Positions 17,833-26,733 of a DNA stretch of 64,000 nt are shown piece by piece (the first letter of the stretch is position 1; the number at the start of each line of letters is the position of its first letter). The notes under the pieces are model-generated. The model was not told the DNA's origin and did not search any database. It saw only the letters and a list, made by a program, of their open reading frames with translations. This DNA is from Nitrospirota bacterium (lineage in GTDB: Bacteria > Nitrospirota > Nitrospiria > SBBL01 > JAADHI01). Both the position numbers and the translations under genes were made by a program. Location of the stretch: NCBI GenBank assembly GCA_029261155.1, contig JAJDBW010000047.1:62001-126000 (forward strand). The letters run 5' to 3'.

Positions 17833-19476
17833 ATGGCGGAGCGACCCCTGGTAGCGCTGACCCTGGCCTTTGTCACCGGTCTCCTCCTTGGCGAGGTCTT
17901 TTCCTACTTTCCGCAGGTCTTGATCGGTTTTACGCTTGTACTTCTATTTTTTGAAGCTTGCGACCCCCGCCGGGTGCACCTTCCTTTTCCTAGTCTTCTC
18001 CTTGGCGCCCTCGGCTTCCTCTTTATTCAACTGACAACGCAACCTTTCTATTCCGGTGATTTAAGGTATTACCGCGATGGAGGACCAATCCGGATTCTTG
18101 CCCGCGTTGCGGAGCCCCCACAGTTTTATCCCAAGCAAACGGTGCTCCAAATGGAAGGGATTGAAATCCATAAAGCGGGTCGCCGCAGTCGCGTCCAGGG
18201 CAATTTTCAACTGAAGGTATGGGGCGTGCCGGTGCCGCACCGCTATGGAGACCTGCTTGACCTCGTAATCCGCTTGCGGTCTCCAAGCCAATATCAAAAC
18301 TTTGGATCCTTCCAAATTTCGGATTTTAGGCAACGCACCGGATTAAGCGGTGTGGCCCATCTTTCAGATCTGCGCCAAGTCAGTCGGGTGGGTGAAAGTG
18401 GAAACCCGCTTCTAAAACAAGTATTTCAATGGCGGGAGGAAATAATGGACCAGCTTGCAACAAGCCTGAGGCCAGAGACCGCTGCGCTGATTTCGGCCTT
18501 CGTCCTTGGAGAGCCGGGCGCGCTATCGGAAGAAGTTCGGGAAACTTTTTCAGCCGCGGGCGTTGCACATCTTTTAGCGGTCTCAGGTGCCCATCTTGCC
18601 TTTGTTTCCCTCTTTATATTTGGCCTGAGTCGATGGCTGATCCTCCGCCTTCCCATAGGCATATTACTCCGACTCTCGCTTTGGAAGATTCCCTCGCAAT
18701 GGGCCGCCTTAATTGCCGGCGGTGTGGCCATTTTTTACACCCTTCTGGCCGGTGCACATCTGGGAACCCTCCGGGCCTTGACCATGATTTTGGTCTATTT
18801 ATTCTCGATCTGGATTGGTCGGCGCCGGGACGCCAAAATTAGCCTTAGCATCGCCGCGCTTCTGATTCTCCTATTTCAAGCGCGGGCGATTTTCGAGATT
18901 TCCTTCCAACTTTCATTTATCGCCGTCCTTTCAATGGTGCTCGTCATGGAGGCATGGCAAGAAACCAGTGGTCCAGACCTTGAATTAAAGGAGTCGTCTT
19001 TTAAAAAAGGACTAATTGGACGGATGCGTCTTCTCTTTCTATCGACCTTGGCCGCCACCTTGGGTACGGCCCCCTTAACCCTCTTTTATTTTCATCAGTT
19101 TAGCTGGAGCGGCCTCCTTGCCAATTTTATTCTCCTACCACTTGCGGGATGGATCATGGTGCCCTTCGGTCTTTTGTCCGTGATTGCTGCTCTCGTTTTT
19201 AAAGCGGCGCCCTTCTTCTTGCGATGGCAAGAAGGCCTCTGGTCTTTTTTTTACATGCCTATATACAATTTTCAGCCTCTTCCTTTTTTCACACACTATA
19301 TTGTGTTCAAGCATAGTCACAATTCAAGCATATTGCGCTTGGCTGTGAATACTATAGAGGCAAGTTTTTTTATAAGGTGGTTGCTTTTTTTGCAGATTTT
19401 CCTGGCGCTGATTTTCATTTTGCCTCGCCGCCGCTCATCGTTCTCCTTTCCTATTACGCGGCATTTTTTTTCTTAA
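17833..19476 (+). CDS. comEC: ComEC/Rec2 DNA uptake channel, N-terminal and membrane part (gene interrupted)
   Basis: Residues 1-60 hold two helices, followed by the periplasmic OB-like DUF4131 domain (about 65-190). The multi-helix Competence domain comes next, with the diagnostic AAGVAHLLAVSGAHLAF near residue 245. ComEC forms the inner-membrane channel for transforming single-stranded DNA. Normal ComEC continues into a metallo-beta-lactamase domain, but here that domain is in another frame at 19377-20465. After LWSFF the reading frame enters a 122-bp AT-rich insertion and then misreads the true downstream sequence. Joining tct-ttt to tat-aag restores a continuous, family-like ComEC. The gene is probably inactive or produces two polypeptides. 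Confidence 0.85.
   Translation: MAERPLVALTLAFVTGLLLGEVFSYFPQVLIGFTLVLLFFEACDPRRVHLPFPSLLLGALGFLFIQLTTQPFYSGDLRYYRDGGPIRILARVAEPPQFYPKQTVLQMEGIEIHKAGRRSRVQGNFQLKVWGVPVPHRYGDLLDLVIRLRSPSQYQNFGSFQISDFRQRTGLSGVAHLSDLRQVSRVGESGNPLLKQVFQWREEIMDQLATSLRPETAALISAFVLGEPGALSEEVRETFSAAGVAHLLAVSGAHLAFVSLFIFGLSRWLILRLPIGILLRLSLWKIPSQWAALIAGGVAIFYTLLAGAHLGTLRALTMILVYLFSIWIGRRRDAKISLSIAALLILLFQARAIFEISFQLSFIAVLSMVLVMEAWQETSGPDLELKESSFKKGLIGRMRLLFLSTLAATLGTAPLTLFYFHQFSWSGLLANFILLPLAGWIMVPFGLLSVIAALVFKAAPFFLRWQEGLWSFFYMPIYNFQPLPFFTHYIVFKHSHNSSILRLAVNTIEASFFIRWLLFLQIFLALIFILPRRRSSFSFPITRHFFS
19249..19370. mobile_element. MITE-like 122-bp insertion in comEC
   Basis: Segments 19253-19277 and 19341-19365 are imperfect terminal inverted repeats, matching at 19 of 25 positions without gaps (each begins AC-x-TGCCT when read inward). 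T-runs flank both ends, consistent with insertion in a T-tract, so the exact borders are ambiguous. The interior is AT-rich and codes for nothing convincing. Removing 19249-19370 restores the comEC frame (122 is not a multiple of 3). The size and structure fit a non-autonomous element. No second copy was noticed in the window. Confidence 0.5.
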
Positions 19477-20465
19477 TCTTATGGCGAAAGCCCATAAAAT
19501 CCGTGTTTGTCGTTATGGGCAGTTTCTTTATTTTCTTTTTCGTCTGGGGTGGCGTCCGCATTCCTCCTGAGGGTCTCCGCGTCACTTTTTTAGATGTGGG
19601 TCAGGGCGATGCGACCCTCATTGAATTTTCAAATGGGAAAACCGTGTTGGTGGATGGTGGGAGCAAGGGGGCGGGGAAATTTGCAGTTGCGCCCTACCTT
19701 TGGGAGCGGCGAATCAGAAGGATCGACTACCTCATTAGTTCGCATCCGCAAGCGGACCATATTGGGGGATTGCCTTATTTGATTCGCCGATTTCAGGTGA
19801 AGGCGTTATGGAGTTCGGGTCTAAACCACAAGAGCGCGGCCTGGCAAGCCGTATTGCGTGAATTAGGCGCGAACAAAAGTCGGCATCATATCGTGTCGAG
19901 CGAGACGCCCGCTTTAGAAATTGATGGATGTTCTTTGAAGGTTCTCCATCCCCGAGGAAGCTTTGGTTTGGAAATCGAAAATAAAAATAACCAGTCGCTT
20001 GTGCTGCGTCTGTCTTGCCCTCGCCTTGGCGGGGAGGGGATCTCCTTTCTTTTAACCGGGGATATCGAAGCGGAAGCGGAGGCCGCGCTCATGGAAGCCG
20101 CCGATCGATTGCCGAGTACGATTTTGAAGGTGGCCCATCACGGAAGTAGGAGCTCGACGGGGAAGCGCTTCGTTGCTGCAGTTTCTCCTGAGGTTGCGGC
20201 GATTTCCGCTGGAAGGCATAATCGCTACGGCCACCCGCACCCCGAAGTGCTTGAGGCTTTAGCTGCCCCCGGCACACGGATCTATCGGACAGACCACTCA
20301 GGCGCCATTGTCCTTGAGGCACGGAAGTCCAATTCCGGAAATATCGAATCCAAGCACTTGTGGTCTTATCGTGATCGAAAGGTCGAGAAGATTCAATGGA
20401 ATCGTAACGTATCTGCCCAAGAATGGCGGAATATCGGAAATGTATTAGCCTTTTTCTCCAGATAA
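19377..20465 (+). CDS. comEC: ComEC/Rec2 C-terminal part with metallo-beta-lactamase domain (separated by frameshift)
   Basis: This frame continues the ComEC protein interrupted upstream. It begins with the family segment FFADFPGADFHFASPP, then a last helix pair (LIVLLSYYAAFFFLIL and VFVVMGSFFIFFF). The MBL-fold domain starts at GLRVTFLDVGQGDATLIE and has the metal motif SSHPQADHIGGL, LLTGDIE and VAHHGSRSSTG. In intact ComEC this domain is thought to act as the nuclease or DNA-handling part. A GTG at 19377 could start a separate protein, but its ribosome site is poor. Because the upstream half is in a different frame, a functional full-length channel is unlikely. Confidence 0.85.
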   Translation: MVAFFADFPGADFHFASPPLIVLLSYYAAFFFLILWRKPIKSVFVVMGSFFIFFFVWGGVRIPPEGLRVTFLDVGQGDATLIEFSNGKTVLVDGGSKGAGKFAVAPYLWERRIRRIDYLISSHPQADHIGGLPYLIRRFQVKALWSSGLNHKSAAWQAVLRELGANKSRHHIVSSETPALEIDGCSLKVLHPRGSFGLEIENKNNQSLVLRLSCPRLGGEGISFLLTGDIEAEAEAALMEAADRLPSTILKVAHHGSRSSTGKRFVAAVSPEVAAISAGRHNRYGHPHPEVLEALAAPGTRIYRTDHSGAIVLEARKSNSGNIESKHLWSYRDRKVEKIQWNRNVSAQEWRNIGNVLAFFSR

Positions 20466-20515
20466 AAGCGGGACTTAGATTGACAGCTTCCCACTCATGC
20501 CCTAGACTATTTGAA

Positions 20516-20965
20516 ATGAAGGTGTACCGGATTCTCCCCGCCATCTTTATTGTTCTCGCCTATTTAGCGGTTTCGCCCGCTTCTTACGCCGCCCCTAAAA
20601 CACAAGCCATTCGATTTCCAAGCGGAATCACCATTAACGCGGAAGTCGCCGATACGCCAGCCTCGCGCCGTCGAGGCTTGATGTTTCGTGATCATCTTCC
20701 GGAAGGCGGGGGCATGCTCTTCGTTTTCGAGGAAGACCGGCCCTACCGTTTTTGGATGAAGAATTGTAAGTTTCCGATCGACATTATCTGGCTCGACGCC
20801 CAAAAAGCAGTGGTCTATTTTTCCGAAAATACGCCCCCTTGTTTCTCCGATCCCTGTCCGACTTACGGACCCAAAGAAAGTCCGGCCCGATATGTTATTG
20901 AAGTGGCAGCGGGTTTTGTTCACGAACGGGGTTTGAAGGTCGGCACCGCCATCCACTTCGAGTAA
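20516..20965 (+). CDS. Secreted DUF192 protein
   Basis: ATG at 20516 gives a 149-residue protein with a signal peptide ending near PASYAA; the longer frame from 20423 only adds comEC shadow. The rest is a DUF192 domain: VEVADTPASRRRGLMFRDHLPEGGGMLFVF-type opening, then FWMKNCKFPIDIIWLD and a Cys-containing SDPCPTYGP loop. DUF192 proteins are small beta-rich periplasmic proteins of unknown biochemical role. It follows the comEC fragment by 50 bp and is followed by the large kinase gene. Confidence 0.88.
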   Translation: MKVYRILPAIFIVLAYLAVSPASYAAPKTQAIRFPSGITINAEVADTPASRRRGLMFRDHLPEGGGMLFVFEEDRPYRFWMKNCKFPIDIIWLDAQKAVVYFSENTPPCFSDPCPTYGPKESPARYVIEVAAGFVHERGLKVGTAIHFE

Positions 20966-21002
20966 AGGCCAGGAAGGCCATTTTGTAAGCAGGAGGAAAG
21001 GC

Positions 21003-24000
21003 ATGAAGTACCGATTGAGGCAAAAACTGATCTTTACCATCCTCGCCGTTGGGCTAGTGTCGGTTGCGATTGGCCTGATTATTACGGCCTGGCGGGGAAC
21101 GGATGCCTTGCGTGAAACTCTGGGCGATAACTTCGAGGGTTTGGCCAACGAGACGGCCCAAAAAGTGGATCTCGCCATTACACGAGAAATTGCCGACCTC
21201 AGACACTTAAGCAGCGCGGAAGTCATTATTGCCGCCGTTCAGTCGAGCAATGCCAGCTACGAAGGGCTATCCGAAGGCCAGATTCTCAAAAAAGTTCAAG
21301 AGGGCGAAGACGCTTGGCGAGGGGGCGAAGCGCTGGATAATGCCGGGTCACTGGAGACGCGCGCCAGCTCCTTTCTTGCGGACGCAACAAAAATAGAGAA
21401 AAAAGAACAAATACAATTTGCCTCTTTTGTTACAGATGCTCGGGGGATTCTTGTGGCCGGCACCGATGGAACTGAAGGTCAGGCGCTGATTTCTTATGCG
21501 AACAGTCAGGCGCCTTGGTGGCAGAAAGTCGTCCAAATGGATCGGGAAGCGGTTTTTTTTGGGAATATCTTTCATGACGAAGCCACGAACCAGTTCTTTT
21601 TTAGTTTGGCGATTCCGATTTTAGATCCCTCTGCGACGAAAACCATTGGCGCATTGAAGGTTGTGTTCTATTTAAAGGGCTTTCTGATGCCCTTGATCGA
21701 AAAGACCCGTTTTGGAGAAACCGGGCATGCAATGCTCATCGATTCGGAAGGAACGGTCTTGGCCTGTCCAATTTTGCCAACGGGCATGCATATCCCAGAA
21801 GGTATGCTCATTAGCGCGGTCACGACCATGGAGTCGGGTTGGATTATCGCCGAAGACGATGCCCATGGCGGTAAAAATTCCATCGTTGGGTTTTCGCCGG
21901 TTCAAGGCGTGACGCATTTATCGACTGTTTCTGCCGCAACCCGATGGCATAGCTTTATCCGCCAGGCACCCGAAGAGACCTATGCGCCAATTTCTGCCCT
22001 GCTCCGCGCCATCTTTCTTTCTGGCGGACTCTCCATTGGCTTCCTGGTGATTATCGGTTTTGTCGTGGCCCGGCGTCTGGTTGAACCCATTCATCAGCTT
22101 CAAAGCGGCGCGGAAGCGATTGGAAAGGGAGACCTGGATTTTCGGCTTGATATCCAAACGGGAGACGAAATCGAGGTTCTGGCTGAAGAATTTAACCGAA
22201 TGGCTGGACGCTTGGACGAATCCTATGCCAACCTCGAAGAAAAAGTCAGAGATCGGACAATGGAATTGAGGGAAACCGTTGAGCGCTTGCAGGAGATGGA
22301 CCGGCTGAAATCGGAGTTTCTATCGAATATCAGTCATGAGCTAAGGACGCCCTTGACCTCGATTATCGGTTTTTCAGAAATTCTCCTTGATCAGGTTTCG
22401 GGCGATCTCAATCCGTCGCAAATGGGCTATGTCCGAAATATGTTCAATTCGGGTCATAATTTACTCGAGATCATCAGCAACCTGCTGGATCTTTCGAAGA
22501 TCCGTTCCGGACGCATGCAAATTCACCCGAGACCGTGTCGCTTAGACGAAATCATCGACGCCGTAACGGCGACGGTCGGTCCCTTGGTGGAAAAAAAGCA
22601 TCTGCGATTGGAACGCGCGATCGAAGGGGCGCTCCCCGAAATCTCAGCGGATGAAGGCAAGGTCCGGCAGATTCTGCTGAACCTTTTGAGCAACGCCGTA
22701 AAATTTACAGAACAGGGTGGAACCATTAAAATCGGTGGAAAGGTCTTCCAGTATGAAGGGCAGCCCTATGTTGAACTCTCGGTTACAGACACCGGTGTAG
22801 GCATCCGGCAGAACGATTTGGACATGATTTTTGATGAGTTCAGGCAAGTCGATGCCTCCTATACGCGTGACAATCCGGGTACAGGCCTCGGTTTGCCCAT
22901 CACCAAGCATTTTGTGGAAATGCATGGCGGAAAAATTTCGGTTAAGAGCGTCATGGGCAAAGGCTCCACCTTTAGCTTTTCCTTGCCGGTGGATCATTCC
23001 GCGGTCGAAAGAATTAGGACGGAAGGTCTTGCGGAAGAGCCTAACCTTCCAACACAGCAATTTTCTCGTGATGAAGAACAAAAACAGCCCGAAGGGCCCG
23101 AAGTCGATAAACAGCAAGCGACTATTTTAGTCGTCGAAGACGACCGGCAGGCGAGCGAGTTAATCAGCCTGTATTTAGACCGGGCGGGATACCAGGTTAT
23201 CCATGCCTATGAGGGTCACGAAGCAGTGCAAAAAGCACAAGAACATCTGCCTTTTGCGATTACGCTCGATATTATGCTGCCTGGCATCGACGGTTGGCAG
23301 GTTTTGGATGCTTTGAAATCCAATCCGGAGACACGAGACATTCCTGTCGTCATTCTTTCGATGGTTGAGGATCAAGAGATGGGTTTCAGCCTCGGTGCAG
23401 TCGATTATCTTATGAAGCCACTCGATAAAGACGCTTTGTTAAAAAGCCTAGGGAAATTAGACCTGCTCAGAAAGGTTTTAGACAAACCGGTCACAATCCT
23501 TTTAATTGAGCACGACCCCGAGATCGCCAATATGATCGAGGAGGTTTTGTCGGAGACCTCTTTTGGCGTCATTGTGACCTCCGAGATCGAAGAAGGGGTT
23601 ACCTCTGCATTGGAGGGACAGCCGGATATTATTCTCCTGGGTTTAACGGGCTTCCCGGATCATCACGGGATCGATCTTCCGCAAAGGCTGATGAATTATA
23701 GGATGATCAGAGATATTCCGGTGATTGTCTATCTCCAAGAGGACCTAACCCCTGAGTTAAAGCAAAAATTGGAGGGAGACATTAGAAAGATTATCCAATT
23801 CGACGGCCGATCGATTAAAAACGACTTACTGTCGGAAATTAAAAAGTACGAAAAATTGTATCCCGATAAGGCAAGAATGATAGACGGCTTGACCGGTCTT
23901 TACAACGAACGCTACTTAAGGAGTCGACTTTCCGACGAAGTAGACCGAGCTTTCCGCTATAAACGCACCTTTTCGCTTGTCGTGGCAAATATCGATCACT

Positions 24001-24392
24001 TTAAACAGTTTAACGAACGATATGGCTTGGAGGTCGGCGATCGTGTCCTCAAGGATATCGGAGAGGTTTTTCGGCAAAATTTACGCTTGGCCGATCCCGT
24101 CTGCCGTTTTGGGGGTGCGACTTACATGGTGCTGATGACAGAAACAATTCAACGGCCGGGAGTCTTCGTGGCCGAAAAGCTACGGCGCTTTGTCGAAGAC
24201 CTTTCGTTTTCGGTGCAAGACGGAAAAGAAGAAGTGCATCTGACAATTAGTGTTGGCGTGGCGACTTTTCTAAAAAATGCGAAAACCGGGGAGGGTATGA
24301 TCCGGACCGTCTTCGATGCCTTGGATCGCGCGAAATCCCTTGGCGGAAATCAAGTGGTCTGGGCCGAACCGATGGACGAGAAGGACGCCTAA
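21003..24392 (+). CDS. Hybrid sensor kinase with two receivers and a degenerate GGDEF domain
   Basis: A 1129-residue membrane sensor. Domains in order: helix 1 (10-28), a Cache-like periplasmic domain (30-330), helix 2 (333-355), HAMP (355-410), HisKA with H445 in SNISHELRTP, HATPase_c (about 545-663, DTGVGI and GTGLGLPI), receiver 1 with D756 and K805, receiver 2 (830-945) and a GGDEF-like domain (960-1120). In receiver 2 the phosphoacceptor position holds Gly (G880 in ILLGL). The GGDEF signature is GGATY (1037-1041), so cyclase activity is probably lost. The kinase and receiver 1 look active. A CheY-like gene starts 3 bp later. Confidence 0.93.
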   Translation: MKYRLRQKLIFTILAVGLVSVAIGLIITAWRGTDALRETLGDNFEGLANETAQKVDLAITREIADLRHLSSAEVIIAAVQSSNASYEGLSEGQILKKVQEGEDAWRGGEALDNAGSLETRASSFLADATKIEKKEQIQFASFVTDARGILVAGTDGTEGQALISYANSQAPWWQKVVQMDREAVFFGNIFHDEATNQFFFSLAIPILDPSATKTIGALKVVFYLKGFLMPLIEKTRFGETGHAMLIDSEGTVLACPILPTGMHIPEGMLISAVTTMESGWIIAEDDAHGGKNSIVGFSPVQGVTHLSTVSAATRWHSFIRQAPEETYAPISALLRAIFLSGGLSIGFLVIIGFVVARRLVEPIHQLQSGAEAIGKGDLDFRLDIQTGDEIEVLAEEFNRMAGRLDESYANLEEKVRDRTMELRETVERLQEMDRLKSEFLSNISHELRTPLTSIIGFSEILLDQVSGDLNPSQMGYVRNMFNSGHNLLEIISNLLDLSKIRSGRMQIHPRPCRLDEIIDAVTATVGPLVEKKHLRLERAIEGALPEISADEGKVRQILLNLLSNAVKFTEQGGTIKIGGKVFQYEGQPYVELSVTDTGVGIRQNDLDMIFDEFRQVDASYTRDNPGTGLGLPITKHFVEMHGGKISVKSVMGKGSTFSFSLPVDHSAVERIRTEGLAEEPNLPTQQFSRDEEQKQPEGPEVDKQQATILVVEDDRQASELISLYLDRAGYQVIHAYEGHEAVQKAQEHLPFAITLDIMLPGIDGWQVLDALKSNPETRDIPVVILSMVEDQEMGFSLGAVDYLMKPLDKDALLKSLGKLDLLRKVLDKPVTILLIEHDPEIANMIEEVLSETSFGVIVTSEIEEGVTSALEGQPDIILLGLTGFPDHHGIDLPQRLMNYRMIRDIPVIVYLQEDLTPELKQKLEGDIRKIIQFDGRSIKNDLLSEIKKYEKLYPDKARMIDGLTGLYNERYLRSRLSDEVDRAFRYKRTFSLVVANIDHFKQFNERYGLEVGDRVLKDIGEVFRQNLRLADPVCRFGGATYMVLMTETIQRPGVFVAEKLRRFVEDLSFSVQDGKEEVHLTISVGVATFLKNAKTGEGMIRTVFDALDRAKSLGGNQVVWAEPMDEKDA

Positions 24393-24395
24393 GTT

Positions 24396-24776
24396 ATGCC
24401 GAAGAAAATCTTAGTGGTCGATGACGATCCGTCCGTAAGAGAACTCATCCGCGTGACCTTGAGAGACTACGAGGTGATCGAGTGCGTGAATGGGCTTGAG
24501 GCCTTGGAGAAGGTCGAGATCGAAAAGCCCGACCTGATTCTATTGGACGTAATGATGCCCAAGATGAATGGCTTTGAGGTGATTCGCGAGTTGAGATCCT
24601 CCCCGTCTACTGTAGAGGTTCCCATCCTTCTACTCACAGCACGGGGGGATCGCAGTACCTTGAAACGAAGTCAGGAAGAAGGGGTGGTGACCTACTTTAC
24701 GAAACCTTTTTCTCCACGGGCCTTGGCGCAAAAGGTGGAGTCGGTTTTGGCGGAACTGGGGGGAAGCCCCGAGTGA
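24396..24776 (+). CDS. CheY-like single-domain response regulator
   Basis: This 126-residue protein is a stand-alone receiver domain: acidic cluster D9-D11 (VVDDDPS), phosphoacceptor D51 in LILLDVMMPKMNGF, LLTAR near 80 and the conserved K in TKPFSP. It has no output domain and would act by protein interaction. Because it follows the hybrid kinase by 3 bp it is probably its phosphotransfer target. It ends only 5 bp before the convergent HD-GYP regulator gene. Confidence 0.93.
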   Translation: MPKKILVVDDDPSVRELIRVTLRDYEVIECVNGLEALEKVEIEKPDLILLDVMMPKMNGFEVIRELRSSPSTVEVPILLLTARGDRSTLKRSQEEGVVTYFTKPFSPRALAQKVESVLAELGGSPE

Positions 24777-24781
24777 TCTTT

Positions 24782-25861
24782 TTATTCCGGGTCTTCATAG
24801 TCTTCATTGATCTTTAGGATTTCAGGCAATAATGCAATAAAGCGGTCCACCAGATTCGGATCGAAATGTTTTCCACGTTCTTCCTTCAGCAGTTCCACCG
24901 TGGCCTCAACACTCCAAGCCTTTTTATATTTTCGTGCCGAGGTCAAGGCATCGAAGACATCGGCAATCGCAACGATCCGCCCCTCTAAGGGAATTTCCTC
25001 GCCTTTGAGTCCGTTGGGATAGCCACTGCCATCCCATTTTTCATGGTGGTTGAGGGCGATAATATAAGCAGTCTCCAGTAATTTCGAGTCGTATCCGCTG
25101 AGCATGTCGGCACCGATTTTAGCATGCGTTTTCATAATTTCCCATTCTTCGCCTACCAATTTCCCCGGTTTAAATAAAATGCGATCCGGGATGCCAATTT
25201 TGCCGATATCGTGCATCGGGCTGGCGTTAAAAAGGAGGTCGCATTCTTGCTCGCCCATGCCCATGTCTTTTCCGAGCATGGCCGAAATTTTACTGATCCG
25301 GATGATATGCAGACCGGTTTCGTTATCGCGATATTCCACCGCGCGGCCTAATAGCCGTATGGCTTGAAGCCGAGTTTCGTAGAGCTCCTTGGTCCGTTCT
25401 TGCACTTTTTGTTCGAGCTGAGCATTGTGGTTGCGCAAGGCCTTTTCGGAAAGCGAGATCTTGAGCAAATTTCGAATGCGCGTGAGTAACTCGACTCGGT
25501 TAAAGGGTTTGGCGACGAAGTCGAGTGCGCCTTGGCCCAAAGCACGAATTCGGTGTTCGTGATCATCCAGGGCGGTCAGGACAAGGATGGCGGGGAGTTG
25601 CCCCTCGCCTTGAACCTTCAGCCGATTCATGACTTCGAAGCCATCCATTTTTGGCATCATTAAATCGAGGAGGATTAAGTCGCTCTTGCGCTCTTTAAAT
25701 AAGGCGTTAACTTGGCTGGGGTCTTGGGTGCAGACGACGTTCTTGTAACCCTCGATGTGCAGGACTTCTTTGAGCAACTCGAGCGTGGCCGGATTGTCTT
25801 CTACAACCAAGATTGCGCCGTTTTTTAGATCGGGCTGGCTTCCGCCCTTTTCTTGATCCAT
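24782..25861 (-). CDS. Response regulator with HD-GYP c-di-GMP phosphodiesterase domain (RpfG-like)
   Basis: Residues 15-135 form a receiver with D66 (LILLDLMMPKMDGF). A coiled linker (about 135-165) leads to an HD-GYP domain carrying H217-D218 (MHDIGKIGIPD), HHE near 272 and GSGYP at 278-282, followed by IVAIADVFDALTS. All metal-binding and GYP residues are present, so c-di-GMP hydrolysis is expected. It is convergent with the CheY-like gene, and its neighbour kinase carries only a degenerate GGDEF domain, which fits a local signalling unit that lowers rather than makes c-di-GMP. Confidence 0.93.
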   Translation of the reverse strand: MDQEKGGSQPDLKNGAILVVEDNPATLELLKEVLHIEGYKNVVCTQDPSQVNALFKERKSDLILLDLMMPKMDGFEVMNRLKVQGEGQLPAILVLTALDDHEHRIRALGQGALDFVAKPFNRVELLTRIRNLLKISLSEKALRNHNAQLEQKVQERTKELYETRLQAIRLLGRAVEYRDNETGLHIIRISKISAMLGKDMGMGEQECDLLFNASPMHDIGKIGIPDRILFKPGKLVGEEWEIMKTHAKIGADMLSGYDSKLLETAYIIALNHHEKWDGSGYPNGLKGEEIPLEGRIVAIADVFDALTSARKYKKAWSVEATVELLKEERGKHFDPNLVDRFIALLPEILKINEDYEDPE

Positions 25862-26276
25862 GATACACCCTCTTTTGGTGTTCTGGGTGGAATAGAAAAC
25901 AATGACTCAGTCATCCATCTATCCGGGGCCGCTTCCTCCCGTTTTTTAATCCTACCATCATATCATCATTCGGTCTTGAGTGCATCTTCTTCCTCTGCCT
26001 TGGATCGCCTTTTTTGAGTTTCCAACGAAAGCACTGCGGAGCTTGTCATCTCTGGGTTCGACCGGGTCGCCGCGAACGAGACCGGCTTCATTTCACAAGA
26101 TCCACTAAGACGTCTTGGATATTCTTTACTTAGGTCTAGTTTGTCATTATAATGCAGAGACTTAGGCGGAGAAGCTCCCTCCCTTGAATTGGCGGACATT
26201 TATTTTAATCAACGTGCAGCCCCCATTCGACATGATCTTTTGTAAGCGGGTATCTACTTAATAGAAAGGCATTGCG
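25862..26276. other. 415-bp intergenic region, divergent HD-GYP and bolA promoters expected
   Basis: No convincing gene is present. A 77-codon minus-strand frame (25966-26199) has low-complexity composition, no ribosome site and no family resemblance. The region separates two divergently transcribed genes and must carry both promoters, but no strong -35/-10 pair was recognised. Confidence 0.4.
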
Positions 26277-26579
26277 GTGTCGGCCTTATCGGAAGCGACA
26301 AAAGATAAAATCATTCAAAAAATGAAATCGGAGTTGTTGGCAGGCCCTGTTGAGGTGATCGACGAGAGTTGGAAGCATGCGGGTCATGCCGGTGCTGCGG
26401 CGGGTGGCGGTCATTTTATTCTCTATGTGGTTTCTGAAAAGTTTAAGGGTCTCTCCCTCCTTGATCGAAACAGATTGGTTTTTGAAGTTCTAAAAGAGGA
26501 GATGAAGGGGGAGATTCATGCCTTGGTTATTAAAGCGAAATTACCCGAGGAGATGTCGCCTTCAGACCCGAATGTTTGA
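26277..26579 (+). CDS. BolA family protein
   Basis: The 100-residue product has the BolA fold signature: KIIQKMKSELLAGPVEVIDES, then the Gly-rich loop HAGAAAGGGHFILYVVSEKFKGLSLLDRNRLVFEVLKEE-type segment and a final MKGEIHALVIKAK. The family partners with monothiol glutaredoxins and handles [2Fe-2S] clusters; no glutaredoxin gene is adjacent. The start is GTG (26277), with GAAAGG some distance upstream. The Ala/Gly stretch in the loop is somewhat longer than in E. coli BolA. Confidence 0.88.
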   Translation: MSALSEATKDKIIQKMKSELLAGPVEVIDESWKHAGHAGAAAGGGHFILYVVSEKFKGLSLLDRNRLVFEVLKEEMKGEIHALVIKAKLPEEMSPSDPNV

Positions 26580-26733
26580 TTTTTTCATTGCGTTACAGTA
26601 TAGATCTTAGCGGCGATTGGATGGATAAGATGGATGGCGGCGATCGGTGCACATTGCGTCCACTGTCTTGCAGGGGTACAAGCATCATCCCATGGGCAGG
26701 CGCAAGACAAGCGAGACAAAGGAGGAACTTAAG

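Noticed and set aside
25966-26199. 77-codon minus-strand frame between HD-GYP and BolA genes
   Set aside because: Low-complexity sequence without ribosome site or family features.
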